DNA from: Allocoprococcus comes
GTDB lineage: Bacteria > Bacillota > Clostridia > Lachnospirales > Lachnospiraceae
Reading direction: 5' to 3'
NCBI RefSeq assembly: GCF_013300725.1
Contig: NZ_JAAIMM010000014.1
Span: 1-64,000 of the forward strand
Length of the DNA: 64,000 nt
The position numbers were made by a program, and so were the translations under genes. The stretch's first letter is position 1. The number at the start of each line of letters is the position of its first letter. Below are positions 9,042-17,899 of the stretch, piece by piece. The notes below the pieces were generated by a model. That model had not been told where the DNA came from and ran no database searches. It saw only the letters and a program-made list of their open reading frames with translations.

Positions 9042-9485
9042 CTAATACTCTTCCTCTTCTGCTTCTTCACCTTCACTGATATCGTTCTTCGGCTTCTGGA
9101 GTCCTTCGATCTTGATCCCGTGCTTCTCTGCATAATCCCACAGCGCTGCATGGATTGCCTCCTCTGCCAGTAAAGAACAGTGTACCTTAACCGGCGGCAG
9201 TCCGTCAAGTGCTTCCATAACGGCTTTGTTTGTCACCTGCATTGCTTCTGAAATATGTTTTCCCTTTACAAGTTCTGTCGCCATACTGCTTGTTGCAACA
9301 GCCGCGCCACATCCGAATGTCTTAAATTTTACATCATTGATGATTCCGTTATCATCAATATCAAGGTAGATTCTCATGATATCACCACACTTGGCGTTAC
9401 CAACAGTACCCACTCCACTTGCGTTCTCGATTTCTCCCATATTACGTGGATGCTGAAAATGATCCATTACTTTTTCTGTATACAT
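9042..9485 (-). CDS. iscU: Fe-S cluster scaffold protein, IscU/NifU N-terminal type
   Basis: Provides the scaffold on which IscS-derived sulfur and iron form [2Fe-2S]/[4Fe-4S] clusters; cytosolic. The 147-residue protein shows the three conserved cysteine sites: VGNAKCGD near residue 33, KTFGCGAA near 60, and VHCSLLAEEAI near 105. The usual last ~125 residues are followed by a short acidic tail (EGEEAEEEEY) that is not part of the catalytic fold. An AGGAGG-type site precedes the ATG. It sits 35 bases after iscS, the normal partner arrangement. Confidence 0.93.
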   Translation of the reverse strand: MYTEKVMDHFQHPRNMGEIENASGVGTVGNAKCGDIMRIYLDIDDNGIINDVKFKTFGCGAAVATSSMATELVKGKHISEAMQVTNKAVMEALDGLPPVKVHCSLLAEEAIHAALWDYAEKHGIKIEGLQKPKNDISEGEEAEEEEY

Positions 9486-9520
9486 TGTAAATTCCTCCTA
9501 AAGCTGTATTTTCTATCGTA

Positions 9521-10705
9521 TTATTTATTCTGTTTTTTTACAAAATCTTCATAAAGTGGTGACATTCCTCGCAAATCGCTTACGATTGTCTTGAGCTGAT
9601 CTACTACATAATCAATGTCTTCTTTTGTGATCTCTTCATTCAGAGTCAGGCGCAGAGATCCATGTGCAATCTCGTGTGGCAGTCCGATTGCAAGAAGTAC
9701 ATGGGATGGATCAAGAGATCCGGATGTACATGCAGATCCACTGGATCCACAAATTCCTGCCATGTCAAGACGGATCAGCATAGATTCACCCTCAATGAAA
9801 CGGAAACAGAAGTTTGCATTATTTGGCAAACGGTCTGTCGGATGTCCGTTCAGCTTGGTGTACGGGATTTCTTCCATCACACGTTTGATCAGATAATCCC
9901 TCATCTCGCGCTCTTTTGCTGTACGTTCTTCCATCGTAGCAACCGCACGTTTTGTTGCTGTACCGATTCCAACAATACCCGGAACATTTTCTGTACCTGC
10001 ACGACGTTTTCTTTCCTGCGCCCCACCATGAACGAAAGAACGGATCTTCACGCCTTTTCTGATATAGAGGAATCCGATTCCTTTTGGTCCGTTCAGCTTG
10101 TGTCCGCTGGCACTTAACATATCAATATGACATTCATCTACATTGATCGGAACCTGTCCGAAAGCCTGTACAGCGTCTGTGTGGAACAGAATACCATGTT
10201 TGTGGGCGATCTCACCGATCTCTTTGATCGGTTCAATCGTTCCGATCTCGTTGTTTGCATACATTACAGAGATCAGGATGGTATCCGGGCGGATTGCTGC
10301 TTCCACATCTGCCGGATTTACTTTTCCGTATTCATCCACATCAAGATAAGTCACTTCAAATCCGCGTTCTTCCAGATAAGCTGCTGTATGCAGGATCGCA
10401 TGATGTTCGATCTTGGTTGTGATAATATGTTTTCCTTTATTCTGATAAGCCTCTGCTGTTGCTTTGAGTGCCCAGTTGTCAGACTCTGATCCGCCGGCCG
10501 TAAAATAAATCTCGTTGCTCTTTGCGCCAAGTGCGTTTGCGATTCTTTCTCTCTGTTCTGCCACAACATCTTTGTTATGGGATGCGAAGCTGTAGATCGC
10601 AGACGGATTGCCGTACTGCTCTGTAAAATATGGCAGCATTGCTTCCAGAACTTCCGGTGCAGTTTTTGTTGTTGCTGCGTTATCCAAATAAATTAACTTA
10701 CTCAT
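9521..10705 (-). CDS. iscS: Cysteine desulfurase, IscS/NifS family
   Basis: PLP enzyme that converts cysteine to alanine and an enzyme-bound persulfide for Fe-S assembly and tRNA thiolation. The 394-residue protein begins with the family signature YLDNAATTKTAPEVL, has the PLP-lysine motif SASGHKLNGPKG near residue 205 and the active-site cysteine loop CGSSGSACTSGSLDPSHV near 325. The start codon overlaps the end of iscR by eight bases, so translation is likely coupled. Downstream iscU and mnmA are the two acceptors expected for its sulfur. Confidence 0.95.
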   Translation of the reverse strand: MSKLIYLDNAATTKTAPEVLEAMLPYFTEQYGNPSAIYSFASHNKDVVAEQRERIANALGAKSNEIYFTAGGSESDNWALKATAEAYQNKGKHIITTKIEHHAILHTAAYLEERGFEVTYLDVDEYGKVNPADVEAAIRPDTILISVMYANNEIGTIEPIKEIGEIAHKHGILFHTDAVQAFGQVPINVDECHIDMLSASGHKLNGPKGIGFLYIRKGVKIRSFVHGGAQERKRRAGTENVPGIVGIGTATKRAVATMEERTAKEREMRDYLIKRVMEEIPYTKLNGHPTDRLPNNANFCFRFIEGESMLIRLDMAGICGSSGSACTSGSLDPSHVLLAIGLPHEIAHGSLRLTLNEEITKEDIDYVVDQLKTIVSDLRGMSPLYEDFVKKQNK

Positions 10706-11141
10706 CTTTTTGTCCTTCTTTCTTTACTTCTTTATTCATTTCCACAAGGGTATTTATCATAATACTGTCTACCGTCTGTGCCATGCTTTCATTGACTTTC
10801 TTCCAGACATATTTCGTGATACAGCTGCCCTGGATCTCACAGCTGTCTTCCGAATGAAGTGCTGCACAAGTCGCAGGTTCCAAGTCTCCTTCAAGTGCTC
10901 TGAGTACATCGCCAACAGAAACTTCCGCCGCATCCTTTGCCAGCCGATATCCTCCTCCCGCTCCACGGATACTCTTGACAAGACCTGCCTTTTTCAGCTT
11001 CGCCATGAGCTGTTCCAGATATCGTTCCGAGATCTCCTGTCTGGCTGATATACTGCTGATGGAAACCGGTTCTTCTGCACCATAACACGCAAGATCGATA
11101 AAGGCGCGTAAACCATAACGTCCCTTCGTTGAGATCTTCAA
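10698..11141 (-). CDS. iscR: Rrf2-family Fe-S sensing regulator, IscR-like
   Basis: A 147-residue winged-helix Rrf2 regulator. The N-terminus MKISTKGRYGLRA and the recognition-helix region ISERYLEQLMAKLKKAGLV are typical. Three cysteines, C92, C101 and C107, match the [2Fe-2S] ligand pattern of IscR. The start is TTG at 11141: AAGGTG lies at a suitable distance, and the nearby ATG opens a reading frame that stops after two codons. It leads the iscS-iscU-mnmA operon and probably represses it when clusters are sufficient, through the palindromic site at 11167-11187. Confidence 0.92.
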   Translation of the reverse strand: MKISTKGRYGLRAFIDLACYGAEEPVSISSISARQEISERYLEQLMAKLKKAGLVKSIRGAGGGYRLAKDAAEVSVGDVLRALEGDLEPATCAALHSEDSCEIQGSCITKYVWKKVNESMAQTVDSIMINTLVEMNKEVKKEGQKDE

Positions 11142-11166
11142 TCCATCACCTTCTCTTTATTTTTAT

Positions 11167-11187
11167 ATCCCACTGTTTTACTAGGAT
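11167..11187. promoter_or_regulatory. Candidate IscR/Rrf2 operator in the iscR-spoVB gap
   Basis: An imperfect dyad with half-sites ATCCCACT and ACTAGGAT flanks a GTTTT centre, about 25 bases upstream of the iscR start. It has the general look of Firmicute Rrf2 operators, as recalled from the family. The interval is divergent, so spoVB could be affected too. Confidence 0.45.
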
Positions 11188-11277
11188 TTCTATCAAACTG
11201 AGGATATCACCTCTGCTATGTTCTGTCAAGGCTGTTTCTTGCATATATTTAAAAACAAAAATGCCTTCGGAGCTGCT

Positions 11278-12585
11278 ATGTCACAAAAACATTTTCTCCT
11301 GAAAGGAACCTTTATCCTTACTGCAACCGGCATTCTCACCCGTGTAATGGGATTTTTTTACCGTATTTTTCTCAGCAGATCTTTCCCTGCCGAAGAAATC
11401 GGTCTGTATCAGCTGATTTTCCCTGTCTACACACTTGCTTATGCTGCAACTTCAGCAGGGATCGAGACGGCTCTGGCGCGCCTGGTTGCCGCCGCTTCTG
11501 CAAAAAAGCAGTCTGCAAAAGCTTATTCTTACCTGAAAGCAGCACTGCTTTCTTCTCTTTTCCTTTCCATCTGCTGTCTTTTTTTGTTGCAGAAAAATGC
11601 TGTTTTCCTCACCACAGCTATACTTGGCGATCCTCGCTGTGCCTCTCTCATCTCCCTGATAGCATATGCGCTTCCATTCGCAGCTCTGCACAGTTGCAGC
11701 TGTGGTTACTTTCTGGGGCTCAAGCAGATCCGGCTTCCTGCCCTCTCCCAATTATTTGAACAGCTGGTCCGGATTTTTTTTGTTATCCTCCTCTATATAG
11801 CCGGTGTTCATACCGCTTTTACACCATCTGTCGCAATTGCTGTCCTCGGAATTGTCGGTGGTGAAATTGCAGCCGCATTTCTTTGCATCCATACGTTCAG
11901 AACTGCCGGGCAGCCTTTCTCCTCGCTCCAGGAACCGGCTCTTTCTGCTGTTCCTGCCCTGCTTTTTTCTGCTCTTCCGCTGACCGCAAGCAGAGTTCTT
12001 CTGAATCTTTTTCAGAGTCTGGAAGCAATTTCCATTCCGCTTGCCCTGCAAAAGTATGGAATGAGTATTTCCGCTTCTCTTAGCACCTACGGAATTCTGA
12101 CCGGAATTGCCCTTCCCTGCATTTTATTTCCATCAGCCCTCACCAATTCCATCTCCACAATGCTCCTCCCTGAAGTTGCCAGTATGCCGGATACTCAGAA
12201 AAAGCATGCTCTTCCGCAGCTTTTACGGAAAGTTATTTTTTTCTGCCTGTTTCTTGGTTTTGCCTTCCTGCTGTTTTTCTTTACCGCATCCGGCTTTATC
12301 AGCAGACGGATCTTTCATACACCAGAAGCCGGAAATTATATCTTAACACTGGCATTTATCTGTCCTTTTCTCTATAGTAATACCGCACTGATCAGTGTGT
12401 TAAACGGTCTGAATCTTGCCGGAAAAACTTTTCTGATCAATCTGTTCTCCCTAGCAGTACGAATCTGTGGTGTTCTGTTTCTGATTCCGCAGTTCGGGAT
12501 TCTTGGCTATCTGTGGGCACTGCTTGCAAGCCAGCTTCTTACATTTGGCTGTTGCCTGTTTCTCCTGATAAAACAAGGGCGATAG
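11278..12585 (+). CDS. spoVB: Polysaccharide biosynthesis/lipid II flippase-like protein, SpoVB family
   Basis: A 435-residue polytopic membrane protein of the MATE-like MVF/polysaccharide-transport superfamily. The opening segment LLKGTFILTATGILTRVMGF and the early GLYQLIFPVY are typical of SpoVB, which in Bacillus is needed for spore cortex formation, probably by moving lipid-linked precursors. Roughly 12-14 hydrophobic helices are visible along its length. I start at 11278, where a GGAG site lies five bases upstream; the in-frame ATG at 11218 adds a cysteine-containing tail without family resemblance. The stop codon lies inside a terminator stem. It converges on spoIIM. Confidence 0.85.
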   Translation: MSQKHFLLKGTFILTATGILTRVMGFFYRIFLSRSFPAEEIGLYQLIFPVYTLAYAATSAGIETALARLVAAASAKKQSAKAYSYLKAALLSSLFLSICCLFLLQKNAVFLTTAILGDPRCASLISLIAYALPFAALHSCSCGYFLGLKQIRLPALSQLFEQLVRIFFVILLYIAGVHTAFTPSVAIAVLGIVGGEIAAAFLCIHTFRTAGQPFSSLQEPALSAVPALLFSALPLTASRVLLNLFQSLEAISIPLALQKYGMSISASLSTYGILTGIALPCILFPSALTNSISTMLLPEVASMPDTQKKHALPQLLRKVIFFCLFLGFAFLLFFFTASGFISRRIFHTPEAGNYILTLAFICPFLYSNTALISVLNGLNLAGKTFLINLFSLAVRICGVLFLIPQFGILGYLWALLASQLLTFGCCLFLLIKQGR

Positions 12586-12651
12586 AAAACGGTAGAAAGT
12601 CCTCTTTACCGAATTGTTCAGTAAGAGGGCTTTCTCTCATTTTCTATCGCC
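12578..12651. terminator. Long two-stage hairpin between spoVB and spoIIM
   Basis: The outer stem GGCGATAGAAAA (12578-12589) pairs exactly with 12640-12651. An inner stem pairs AGAAAG and CCTCTTTAC with GTAAGAGG and CTTTCT. The spoVB stop codon TAG lies in the left arm. It sits between two converging genes and probably ends transcription in both directions, although no long T-run follows either side. Confidence 0.7.
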
Positions 12652-12682
12652 TGACGTTAAAATGTGGTCAAACACATTCTTG

Positions 12683-13225
12683 CTATGTAAGAACCTTCAC
12701 AAACCAACGTACAATCCCGGGGTTTAAATATACCTCAGACAAAATTCCCGCCACGATCATCATAACAGTAAATCCTGTTTTTGTTCCATTCCATTCACTT
12801 TGCGGATAACGGTAATAATACCGGATCAATAGCAGATATACCGGTACATAAAAAATATATTGCGGGAAAATACCGGCAATACACAGCAGCATTCCGCGAA
12901 GTCCCATCCTTAAAACTGCCGCTACAGACAGTATCCCTGCCGCAAAGCCTGTCCAAAGGAGGATTCCGGCTGCTGTCAGTCTGCGAAACCCCAGATTTGC
13001 CACACAGACCGCTAACACCAGAGGCAACACTCTCCACCTGAGCAGGTACCACAGGTAATCTTCATTGATGATTTTCACCTGTGTATACTGATTTAGAAAA
13101 TATTCATGGAAAATTCCAGTCATCGTTACATAATTTTTCGCAATAAAATTAGCATATAAGATACCCGTTCCAAAACCGATCAGATATAACATGGGCAGCT
13201 GATATTTCTTCCGATAAAATTCCAC
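12683..13225 (-). CDS. spoIIM: Stage II sporulation protein M-like membrane protein
   Basis: A 180-residue protein with about five hydrophobic helices: residues 12-28, 65-82, 87-107, 112-135 and 150-165. Length and layout resemble SpoIIM, a membrane component of the DMP machinery that thins septal peptidoglycan during engulfment. The start is GTG at 13225, seven bases after GGAGG. It converges on spoVB, another sporulation gene. Resemblance is by pattern rather than a sharp motif, so membership of the wider SpoIIM/DUF95 family is more certain than the exact role. Confidence 0.7.
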   Translation of the reverse strand: MEFYRKKYQLPMLYLIGFGTGILYANFIAKNYVTMTGIFHEYFLNQYTQVKIINEDYLWYLLRWRVLPLVLAVCVANLGFRRLTAAGILLWTGFAAGILSVAAVLRMGLRGMLLCIAGIFPQYIFYVPVYLLLIRYYYRYPQSEWNGTKTGFTVMMIVAGILSEVYLNPGIVRWFVKVLT

Positions 13226-13290
13226 ATTCCGGCCTCCAATAATTTCACATAGTTCATTATATGACCTGAGCTGTCAATTATGCATTCACT

Positions 13291-13830
13291 TTATCTGTTA
13301 TACTTTGCATCATAGGCAAGGATAGCAGCTACAGTCTTGGAATCTTCAATCTTTCCTTCAAAGATCATCTGCTTCAATTCTTCAACCGTATGTGCCTCTA
13401 TATTCACAAATTCATTCTCATCCAGATGCTGATGGGTACGGATCAGATTTCGTGCCACATAAACTTCGATTTTTTCGTTGCAAAGTGCCACGGTTGTCCG
13501 AAGAGTGATCAGCCATTCCAGATCATCACTGCGATAACCGGTCTCTTCTTCTAATTCTCTTGCCGAACAGTCTCGTCCCGGTTCATCCGCCTGGTCCAGC
13601 CCTCCTGCCGGAAGTTCCAGCGTAAAGCGGTCCAGTGCATTCCGGTACTGTCTTACCATCAGGAGTCTTCCGTCATCCATCACAGGGATCACAGCCGCAG
13701 CCCCTTTGTGATGGATATAATCCCACACCTCATGGTTTCCATTGGAAAATTCCATATAATCTTTATATACATCAACGATCGTTCCCTGATATACCCGCTC
13801 TCTTTTTACACGTTTGATCTCTTTTTCCAT
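13291..13830 (-). CDS. NUDIX hydrolase, ADP-ribose pyrophosphatase-like
   Basis: A 179-residue protein with a complete NUDIX box beginning at GGLDQADEPG and ending in ARELEEETGYRSDD (about residues 76-100), the Mg-binding site for cleaving nucleoside diphosphates linked to another group. The N-terminal strand segment and the QYRNALDRFTLELPAGG stretch resemble ADP-ribose pyrophosphatases (NudF), which hydrolyse ADP-ribose to AMP and ribose 5-phosphate. A GGGAG site lies ten bases before the ATG. It is transcribed alone or after rny, from which it is separated by a terminator and a hairpin repeat. Confidence 0.85.
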   Translation of the reverse strand: MEKEIKRVKRERVYQGTIVDVYKDYMEFSNGNHEVWDYIHHKGAAAVIPVMDDGRLLMVRQYRNALDRFTLELPAGGLDQADEPGRDCSARELEEETGYRSDDLEWLITLRTTVALCNEKIEVYVARNLIRTHQHLDENEFVNIEAHTVEELKQMIFEGKIEDSKTVAAILAYDAKYNR

Positions 13831-13860
13831 CCGTTTTACACTCCCTTTTCACATAATTAT

Positions 13861-13945
13861 GAGAAACACGCTCCGCGAATTTCTCAAGTTATCGCGGCAG
13901 TCGCCAGAGCCTCGTGCAAGCACGGACTTTGGCTCGTTGCTCGCG
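13861..13945. repeat. Hairpin-rich intergenic repeat between rny and NUDIX gene
   Basis: GAGAAA/TTTCTC (13861-13866 with 13880-13885) is followed by a nested set: CGCG (13893-13896 with 13942-13945), GAGCC/GGCTC (13907-13911 with 13931-13935) and CGTGC/GCACG (13913-13917 with 13920-13924). GC-rich relative to its surroundings. It is not a standard terminator. Confidence 0.5.
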
Positions 13946-13955
13946 CAAATTAAAT

Positions 13956-13992
13956 ACAGCCATCCAAAAGATCTAATCTTTTGAACGGCTGT
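13956..13992 (-). terminator. Intrinsic terminator after rny
   Basis: ACAGCC with CAAAAGAT on one arm pairs with the matching right arm around a three-base loop (one internal mismatch), followed by ATTTAATTT on the minus strand, just past the rny stop codon. Confidence 0.75.
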
Positions 13993-14010
13993 CATTTTCT
14001 GATTATCGTG

Positions 14011-15561
14011 TTATTTAGCATAATCTGTAACACGGGATTCCCGGATTACATTTACTTTAATCTGACCTGGATATTCCAATTCATATTCAATCTGTTTTGA
14101 AATATCTCTTGCCAGCAATACCATATCATCATCAGATACTTGTTCTGGAACTACCATTACGCGAATCTCTCTACCCGCCTGAATAGCAAATGACTTTTCA
14201 ACCCCTTTAAACTGGTTGGTAATATCTTCTAACTGTTTTAATCTGTTTGTGTATGTCTCCAAGGTTTCTCTTCTTGCACCTGGTCTTGCAGCTGAAATCG
14301 CATCTGCTGCCTGGACAACGCCTGCAATCAGAGACTGTGGTTCTACATCACCATGATGTGCTTCTACCGCGTTGATAATAAGCGGTGACTCTTTGTATTT
14401 TCTACAAAGGTCTACACCAATCTGAACATGTGAACCTTCTACATCGTGATCGATCGATTTACCGATGTCATGTAAAAGACCTGCACGCTTTGCGATACGG
14501 ACATCCAGCCCGATCTCGCCCGCAAGCAATCCGGAAAGCTGAGCAACCTCGATCGAATGCTTCAGTGCATTCTGACCGTAGCTTGTTCTGAACTTCATAC
14601 GTCCAAGAAGACGAATCAGTTCTGGATGGATACCGTGTACACCAACTTCAAGTGCTGCAGCCTCTCCTTCTTCGCGCATCATAGTCTCTACTTCTTTCTG
14701 CGCTTTCTCAACCATCTCTTCGATTCTTGCAGGATGGATTCGTCCATCTACGATCAAACGCTCCAGTGCAATTCTTGCCACTTCTCTTCGAATTGGATCA
14801 AATCCGGAAAGAACAACTGCCTCCGGAGTATCATCAATAATAAGTTCTACTCCTGTCAGTGTCTCAAGAGTACGGATATTCCGTCCCTCTCGTCCGATAA
14901 TTCTACCCTTCATCTCGTCACTTGGAAGCTGAACTACCGAGATCGTAGTTTCAGCCACATGATCTGCCGCACATCTCTGGATTGCGGTGACAACATACTC
15001 TTTCGCCTTCTTGTCAGCCTCTTCCTTTGCACGTGTTTCAAGCTCTTTCACCATCTTGGCAGTGTCATGTTTCACATCTTCTTCAACAGTTTTTAATAGA
15101 TAATCCTTTGCCTGTTCGGAGGTAAGTCCTGAGATTCTTTCTAGTTCCTGTACTCTTTTCTGGCTGAGTTCTTCAACTTCAGCCTCCCGCTGCTTCATCG
15201 CTGTCTCTTTTGCAGTAAATGCAGTCTCTCTCTGCTCAATTGCCGCAGATCTCTTATCCAGAGATTCTTCTTTTGAAAGTACACGCTTTTCATAACGCTG
15301 AAGTTCAGCTCTGCGTTCCTTAGTCTCTTTTTCAAGTTCATTCTTTGTCTTGATGGACTCTTCCTTTACTTCCAAAAGTGCTTCCTTCTTCTTTGTCTCT
15401 GCTGTCTTCAAAGCATCATCAATAATTTCTCTTGCTTTTACATCAGCGTTCCCAATCTTAGAATTCGCATCGTTCTTCAGCTTGGAAACAGTAACAAAAT
15501 AAGTAACCGGCATTACTACTATAAGCGTAACAACTACAGCAATAATTATAGGTATCAGCAC
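14011..15561 (-). CDS. rny: Ribonuclease Y
   Basis: Membrane-anchored endoribonuclease that starts bulk mRNA decay in Firmicutes. The 516-residue protein has an N-terminal transmembrane helix (about residues 3-24), a long charged coiled coil to about residue 195, a KH domain with [15 protein letters not shown] near 215, and an HD domain with the metal motif [15 protein letters not shown] near 363. Length matches the family. The start is GTG at 15561, seven bases after AGGAGG. It is adjacent to recX-recA, a common Clostridial neighbourhood, and is followed by a terminator. Confidence 0.96.
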   Translation of the reverse strand: MLIPIIIAVVVTLIVVMPVTYFVTVSKLKNDANSKIGNADVKAREIIDDALKTAETKKKEALLEVKEESIKTKNELEKETKERRAELQRYEKRVLSKEESLDKRSAAIEQRETAFTAKETAMKQREAEVEELSQKRVQELERISGLTSEQAKDYLLKTVEEDVKHDTAKMVKELETRAKEEADKKAKEYVVTAIQRCAADHVAETTISVVQLPSDEMKGRIIGREGRNIRTLETLTGVELIIDDTPEAVVLSGFDPIRREVARIALERLIVDGRIHPARIEEMVEKAQKEVETMMREEGEAAALEVGVHGIHPELIRLLGRMKFRTSYGQNALKHSIEVAQLSGLLAGEIGLDVRIAKRAGLLHDIGKSIDHDVEGSHVQIGVDLCRKYKESPLIINAVEAHHGDVEPQSLIAGVVQAADAISAARPGARRETLETYTNRLKQLEDITNQFKGVEKSFAIQAGREIRVMVVPEQVSDDDMVLLARDISKQIEYELEYPGQIKVNVIRESRVTDYAK

Positions 15562-15633
15562 AGGAGCACCTCCTTATTTAGTTTTCATTGTACAAATACA
15601 ACACTTAAATTCTATACTGTTTTCACAAATATG

Positions 15634-16248
15634 TCAAGCATTCCAATCGCAAACTTGTATTACTTGACGGATATCTTCGTAACGAAATCCTTTCCGCACC
15701 AAATATCCATATATTTTCTGCTTTTCTTTCGGATCTGTACAGGCAAAATCCCAGTGTTTTTTACGAAGGAGCTCCCGGATTGCTTCCTGATCGGAATGCA
15801 CTTCATACATCTCTTCCATGATCTCTTCTGCCCGGTTCATATCCACGCCCTTCTGTCTCAGAAGCGCATAAATCTCCCGTCTGCTCTTTCTATCTTTCCT
15901 GCTGTCTATAAAGTTCCGGATATAGGCATCATCATTGATATATCCAAATGATTTCACATAGGCAACCGCCGCTTCTGTGATCTCCGATGGATAACCGCCC
16001 AGCTTTAGTTTATCCCTGAGCTGGGATTCAGTTCTTGCCATGTCATTGAGCAGGTGCATCGCACGAAGCTTTGCCCGCTTCAAAAGGACTTCTTTGATCT
16101 TTGCATAAGTATCCTCTGTCAGTTCACACTCTTCTTTCAGGTGAAAACGGGACAGTTCGCCTTTGTAAACCACAAAGGCGAACTGCTCATCAACAGATAC
16201 CCGATACTTTGTCTTTGTAACTGGCTCGATTCGGGTAATTCTCATCAT
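15634..16248 (-). CDS. recX: Regulatory protein RecX
   Basis: Modulates RecA filaments. The 204-residue protein is made of RecX three-helix repeats, with LNDMARTESQLRDKL and the characteristic YINDDAYIRNFI near residues 98-110. It begins six bases after the recA stop codon and is almost certainly co-transcribed with recA, hence SOS-controlled through the recA promoter. Two tandem ATG codons are possible starts; I use the first. The protein ends shortly before the rny start. Confidence 0.92.
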   Translation of the reverse strand: MMRITRIEPVTKTKYRVSVDEQFAFVVYKGELSRFHLKEECELTEDTYAKIKEVLLKRAKLRAMHLLNDMARTESQLRDKLKLGGYPSEITEAAVAYVKSFGYINDDAYIRNFIDSRKDRKSRREIYALLRQKGVDMNRAEEIMEEMYEVHSDQEAIRELLRKKHWDFACTDPKEKQKIYGYLVRKGFRYEDIRQVIQVCDWNA

Positions 16249-16253
16249 ATGTT

Positions 16254-17342
16254 TTATTCTTCCTCATCCATCACTTCTTCAGCATCTGCCTGAGCAGCCT
16301 GTGCCGGTTCTTCTGCTGCTTCCTGCCCTTCTGCACCGATTCCGTAATGCGCACGGACTTTTTCTTCAATCTCTTCCATAATCTCCGGATGTGCAGTCAG
16401 ATAAGACTTTGCATTCTCACGTCCCTGACCGATCTTTTCTCCGTTGTATGCATACCATGCACCACTCTTATTGACCAGATCAATCTTCGTCGCAAGATCC
16501 AGAATATCTCCTTCTCTGGAAATTCCTTTTCCGAACATGATATCAAATTCTGCTTCCTTGAACGGAGGTGCAATTTTATTCTTCACAATCTTCACACGGA
16601 CATGGTTACCAACCATCTCTCCACCCTGCTTCAGAGTCTCAGTTCTGCGGACATCCATACGGACAGATGAATAGAACTTCAGTGCCCGTCCCCCCGTTGT
16701 TGTCTCCGGATTACCGAACATAACACCAACCTTCTCACGCAGCTGGTTGATAAAGATTACAACACAGTTTGATTTACTGATAACCGGTGTCAGCTTTCTG
16801 AGCGCCTGTGACATCAGTCTTGCCTGCAGACCTACATGTGTATCCCCCATATCACCCTCAATCTCCTGCTTCGGAACAAGTGCTGCAACAGAATCGACTA
16901 CGATAATGTCAATCGCACCGGAACGTACCATTGTCTCAGTGATCTCCAGTGCCTGATCTCCGCTGTCTGGCTGTGAAATGTAAAGTTCATCAATATCTAC
17001 ACCGATATTTTTCGCATATACCGGATCCAGTGCATGCTCTGCATCGATAAATCCGGCAATGCCACCTCTCTTCTGTACTTCTGCGATCATATGTAACGCA
17101 ACGGTCGTCTTACCACTTGATTCAGGTCCGTAAATTTCAATAATACGTCCTTTCGGAACACCACCAACACCAAGTGCCAGATCCAGACTCAGAGAACCGG
17201 TCGGAACCGTCTCAACATGCACCTGTGCCGCCGGATCACCCAGCTTCATAACTGCTCCCTTACCAAAATCTTTCTCAAGCTTTGCAATTGCTGCGTCTAA
17301 TGCTTTCTTTTTATTCTCATCATTCATTGTGTTATTCGCCAT
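16254..17342 (-). CDS. recA: Recombinase RecA
   Basis: ATP-dependent strand exchange protein and SOS coprotease. The roughly 362-residue protein has the Walker [10 protein letters not shown] near residue 70, the [11 protein letters not shown] Walker B region, L2-loop residues [19 protein letters not shown], and an acidic C-terminal tail (EEVMDEEE). Two tandem ATG codons (17345 and 17342) follow AGGAG by four and seven bases; I use the second because of the better spacing. A longer reading frame back to 17384 would run into the operator region and is not needed. recX follows in the same operon. Confidence 0.97.
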   Translation of the reverse strand: MANNTMNDENKKKALDAAIAKLEKDFGKGAVMKLGDPAAQVHVETVPTGSLSLDLALGVGGVPKGRIIEIYGPESSGKTTVALHMIAEVQKRGGIAGFIDAEHALDPVYAKNIGVDIDELYISQPDSGDQALEITETMVRSGAIDIIVVDSVAALVPKQEIEGDMGDTHVGLQARLMSQALRKLTPVISKSNCVVIFINQLREKVGVMFGNPETTTGGRALKFYSSVRMDVRRTETLKQGGEMVGNHVRVKIVKNKIAPPFKEAEFDIMFGKGISREGDILDLATKIDLVNKSGAWYAYNGEKIGQGRENAKSYLTAHPEIMEEIEEKVRAHYGIGAEGQEAAEEPAQAAQADAEEVMDEEE

Positions 17343-17384
17343 CATTAATCTCCTTATCCCAGATTCTTCGCCCACGCTCACCAT

Positions 17385-17398
17385 CGAACGAATGTTTG
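17385..17398. promoter_or_regulatory. Second LexA/DinR-like box, near-consensus
   Basis: CGAACGAATGTTTG matches the Gram-positive CGAAC-N4-GTTCG pattern except near the last bases. It lies between the recA promoter and the start codon, in the leader. Confidence 0.5.
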
Positions 17399-17408
17399 TT
17401 CTGGTTCT

Positions 17409-17437
17409 ATATTAGTACATATGTTCTGGTTTGTCAA
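17409..17437 (-). promoter_or_regulatory. recA promoter with embedded LexA box
   Basis: On the minus strand, a perfect TTGACA (17432-17437) and TAATAT (17409-17414) are 17 bases apart. The spacer holds GAACATATGTAC (17415-17426), one mismatch from the Gram-positive SOS box GAACATATGTTC. LexA binding here would directly block RNA polymerase, which is the standard arrangement for recA. Confidence 0.88.
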
Positions 17438-17543
17438 CTACATTTTTAAATCTGATCCTGGCGCCCACGCTCTCCCGGAGAAGAAACCGAACCCCTCCCG
17501 AAAACCTTTCACGCCCAGATCCCCAAAGCTTCTGACTCCCCCA

Positions 17544-17618
17544 TCATAACACATCTCCCCCTTCCCCCACAACCAGAACACTTCTTCTCTTTTCCCCCTC
17601 CCCTTCTGAACCGCTCAT
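17544..17618 (-). other. Possible 24-codon ORF in G-rich upstream region
   Basis: An ATG at 17618 is preceded by a strong AGAGGAG six bases upstream and reads 24 codons to TGA. The encoded peptide is rich in Gly, Glu and Ser with no recognisable motif. The surrounding stretch 17460-17640 is strikingly pyrimidine-rich on the plus strand. It could be a small peptide gene, a degraded gene start or chance. Confidence 0.2.
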
Positions 17619-17704
17619 AATTTCTCCTCTTTGCGCAGGATATCTCCCCTTCTCTCGCATTACAGCTTAACTCTCCAGCACCCAAGGTCTGTCCCTCACA
17701 GCCA

Positions 17705-17899
17705 GCGCACAGTGCTTTTATTCAAGTCGAACATCCGTGAGACTTGGCGCGTGATTCTGGTCAGCGAAGCTGACATATTCCTATCAGAATCACTGCGCAT
17801 CCTCGCGGAGCGTTTATCTCAGTCGGAGATTGGACTCCCACTGAGACAAATTTGCTATTACTCACCACCTGAAAAGGTGGGAGTCTTCTCGACTGAGAT
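17705..17899. ncRNA. Nested inverted repeats, candidate structured RNA
   Basis: Two large palindromes. The first pairs GTGATTCTG with CAGAATCAC (around 17751-17792) with flanking GCGC pairing and an inner TCAGC-GAA-GCTGA hairpin. The second pairs TTTATCTCAGTCG with CGACTGAGATAAA (ending near 17901) and encloses GACTCCCAC (17833-17841) with GTGGGAGTC (17877-17885). A local CCACCT-GAAA-AGGTGG hairpin (17865-17880) competes with the last pairing, so the region can adopt two folds. No open reading frame explains it. Strand and family are unknown. Confidence 0.5.
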
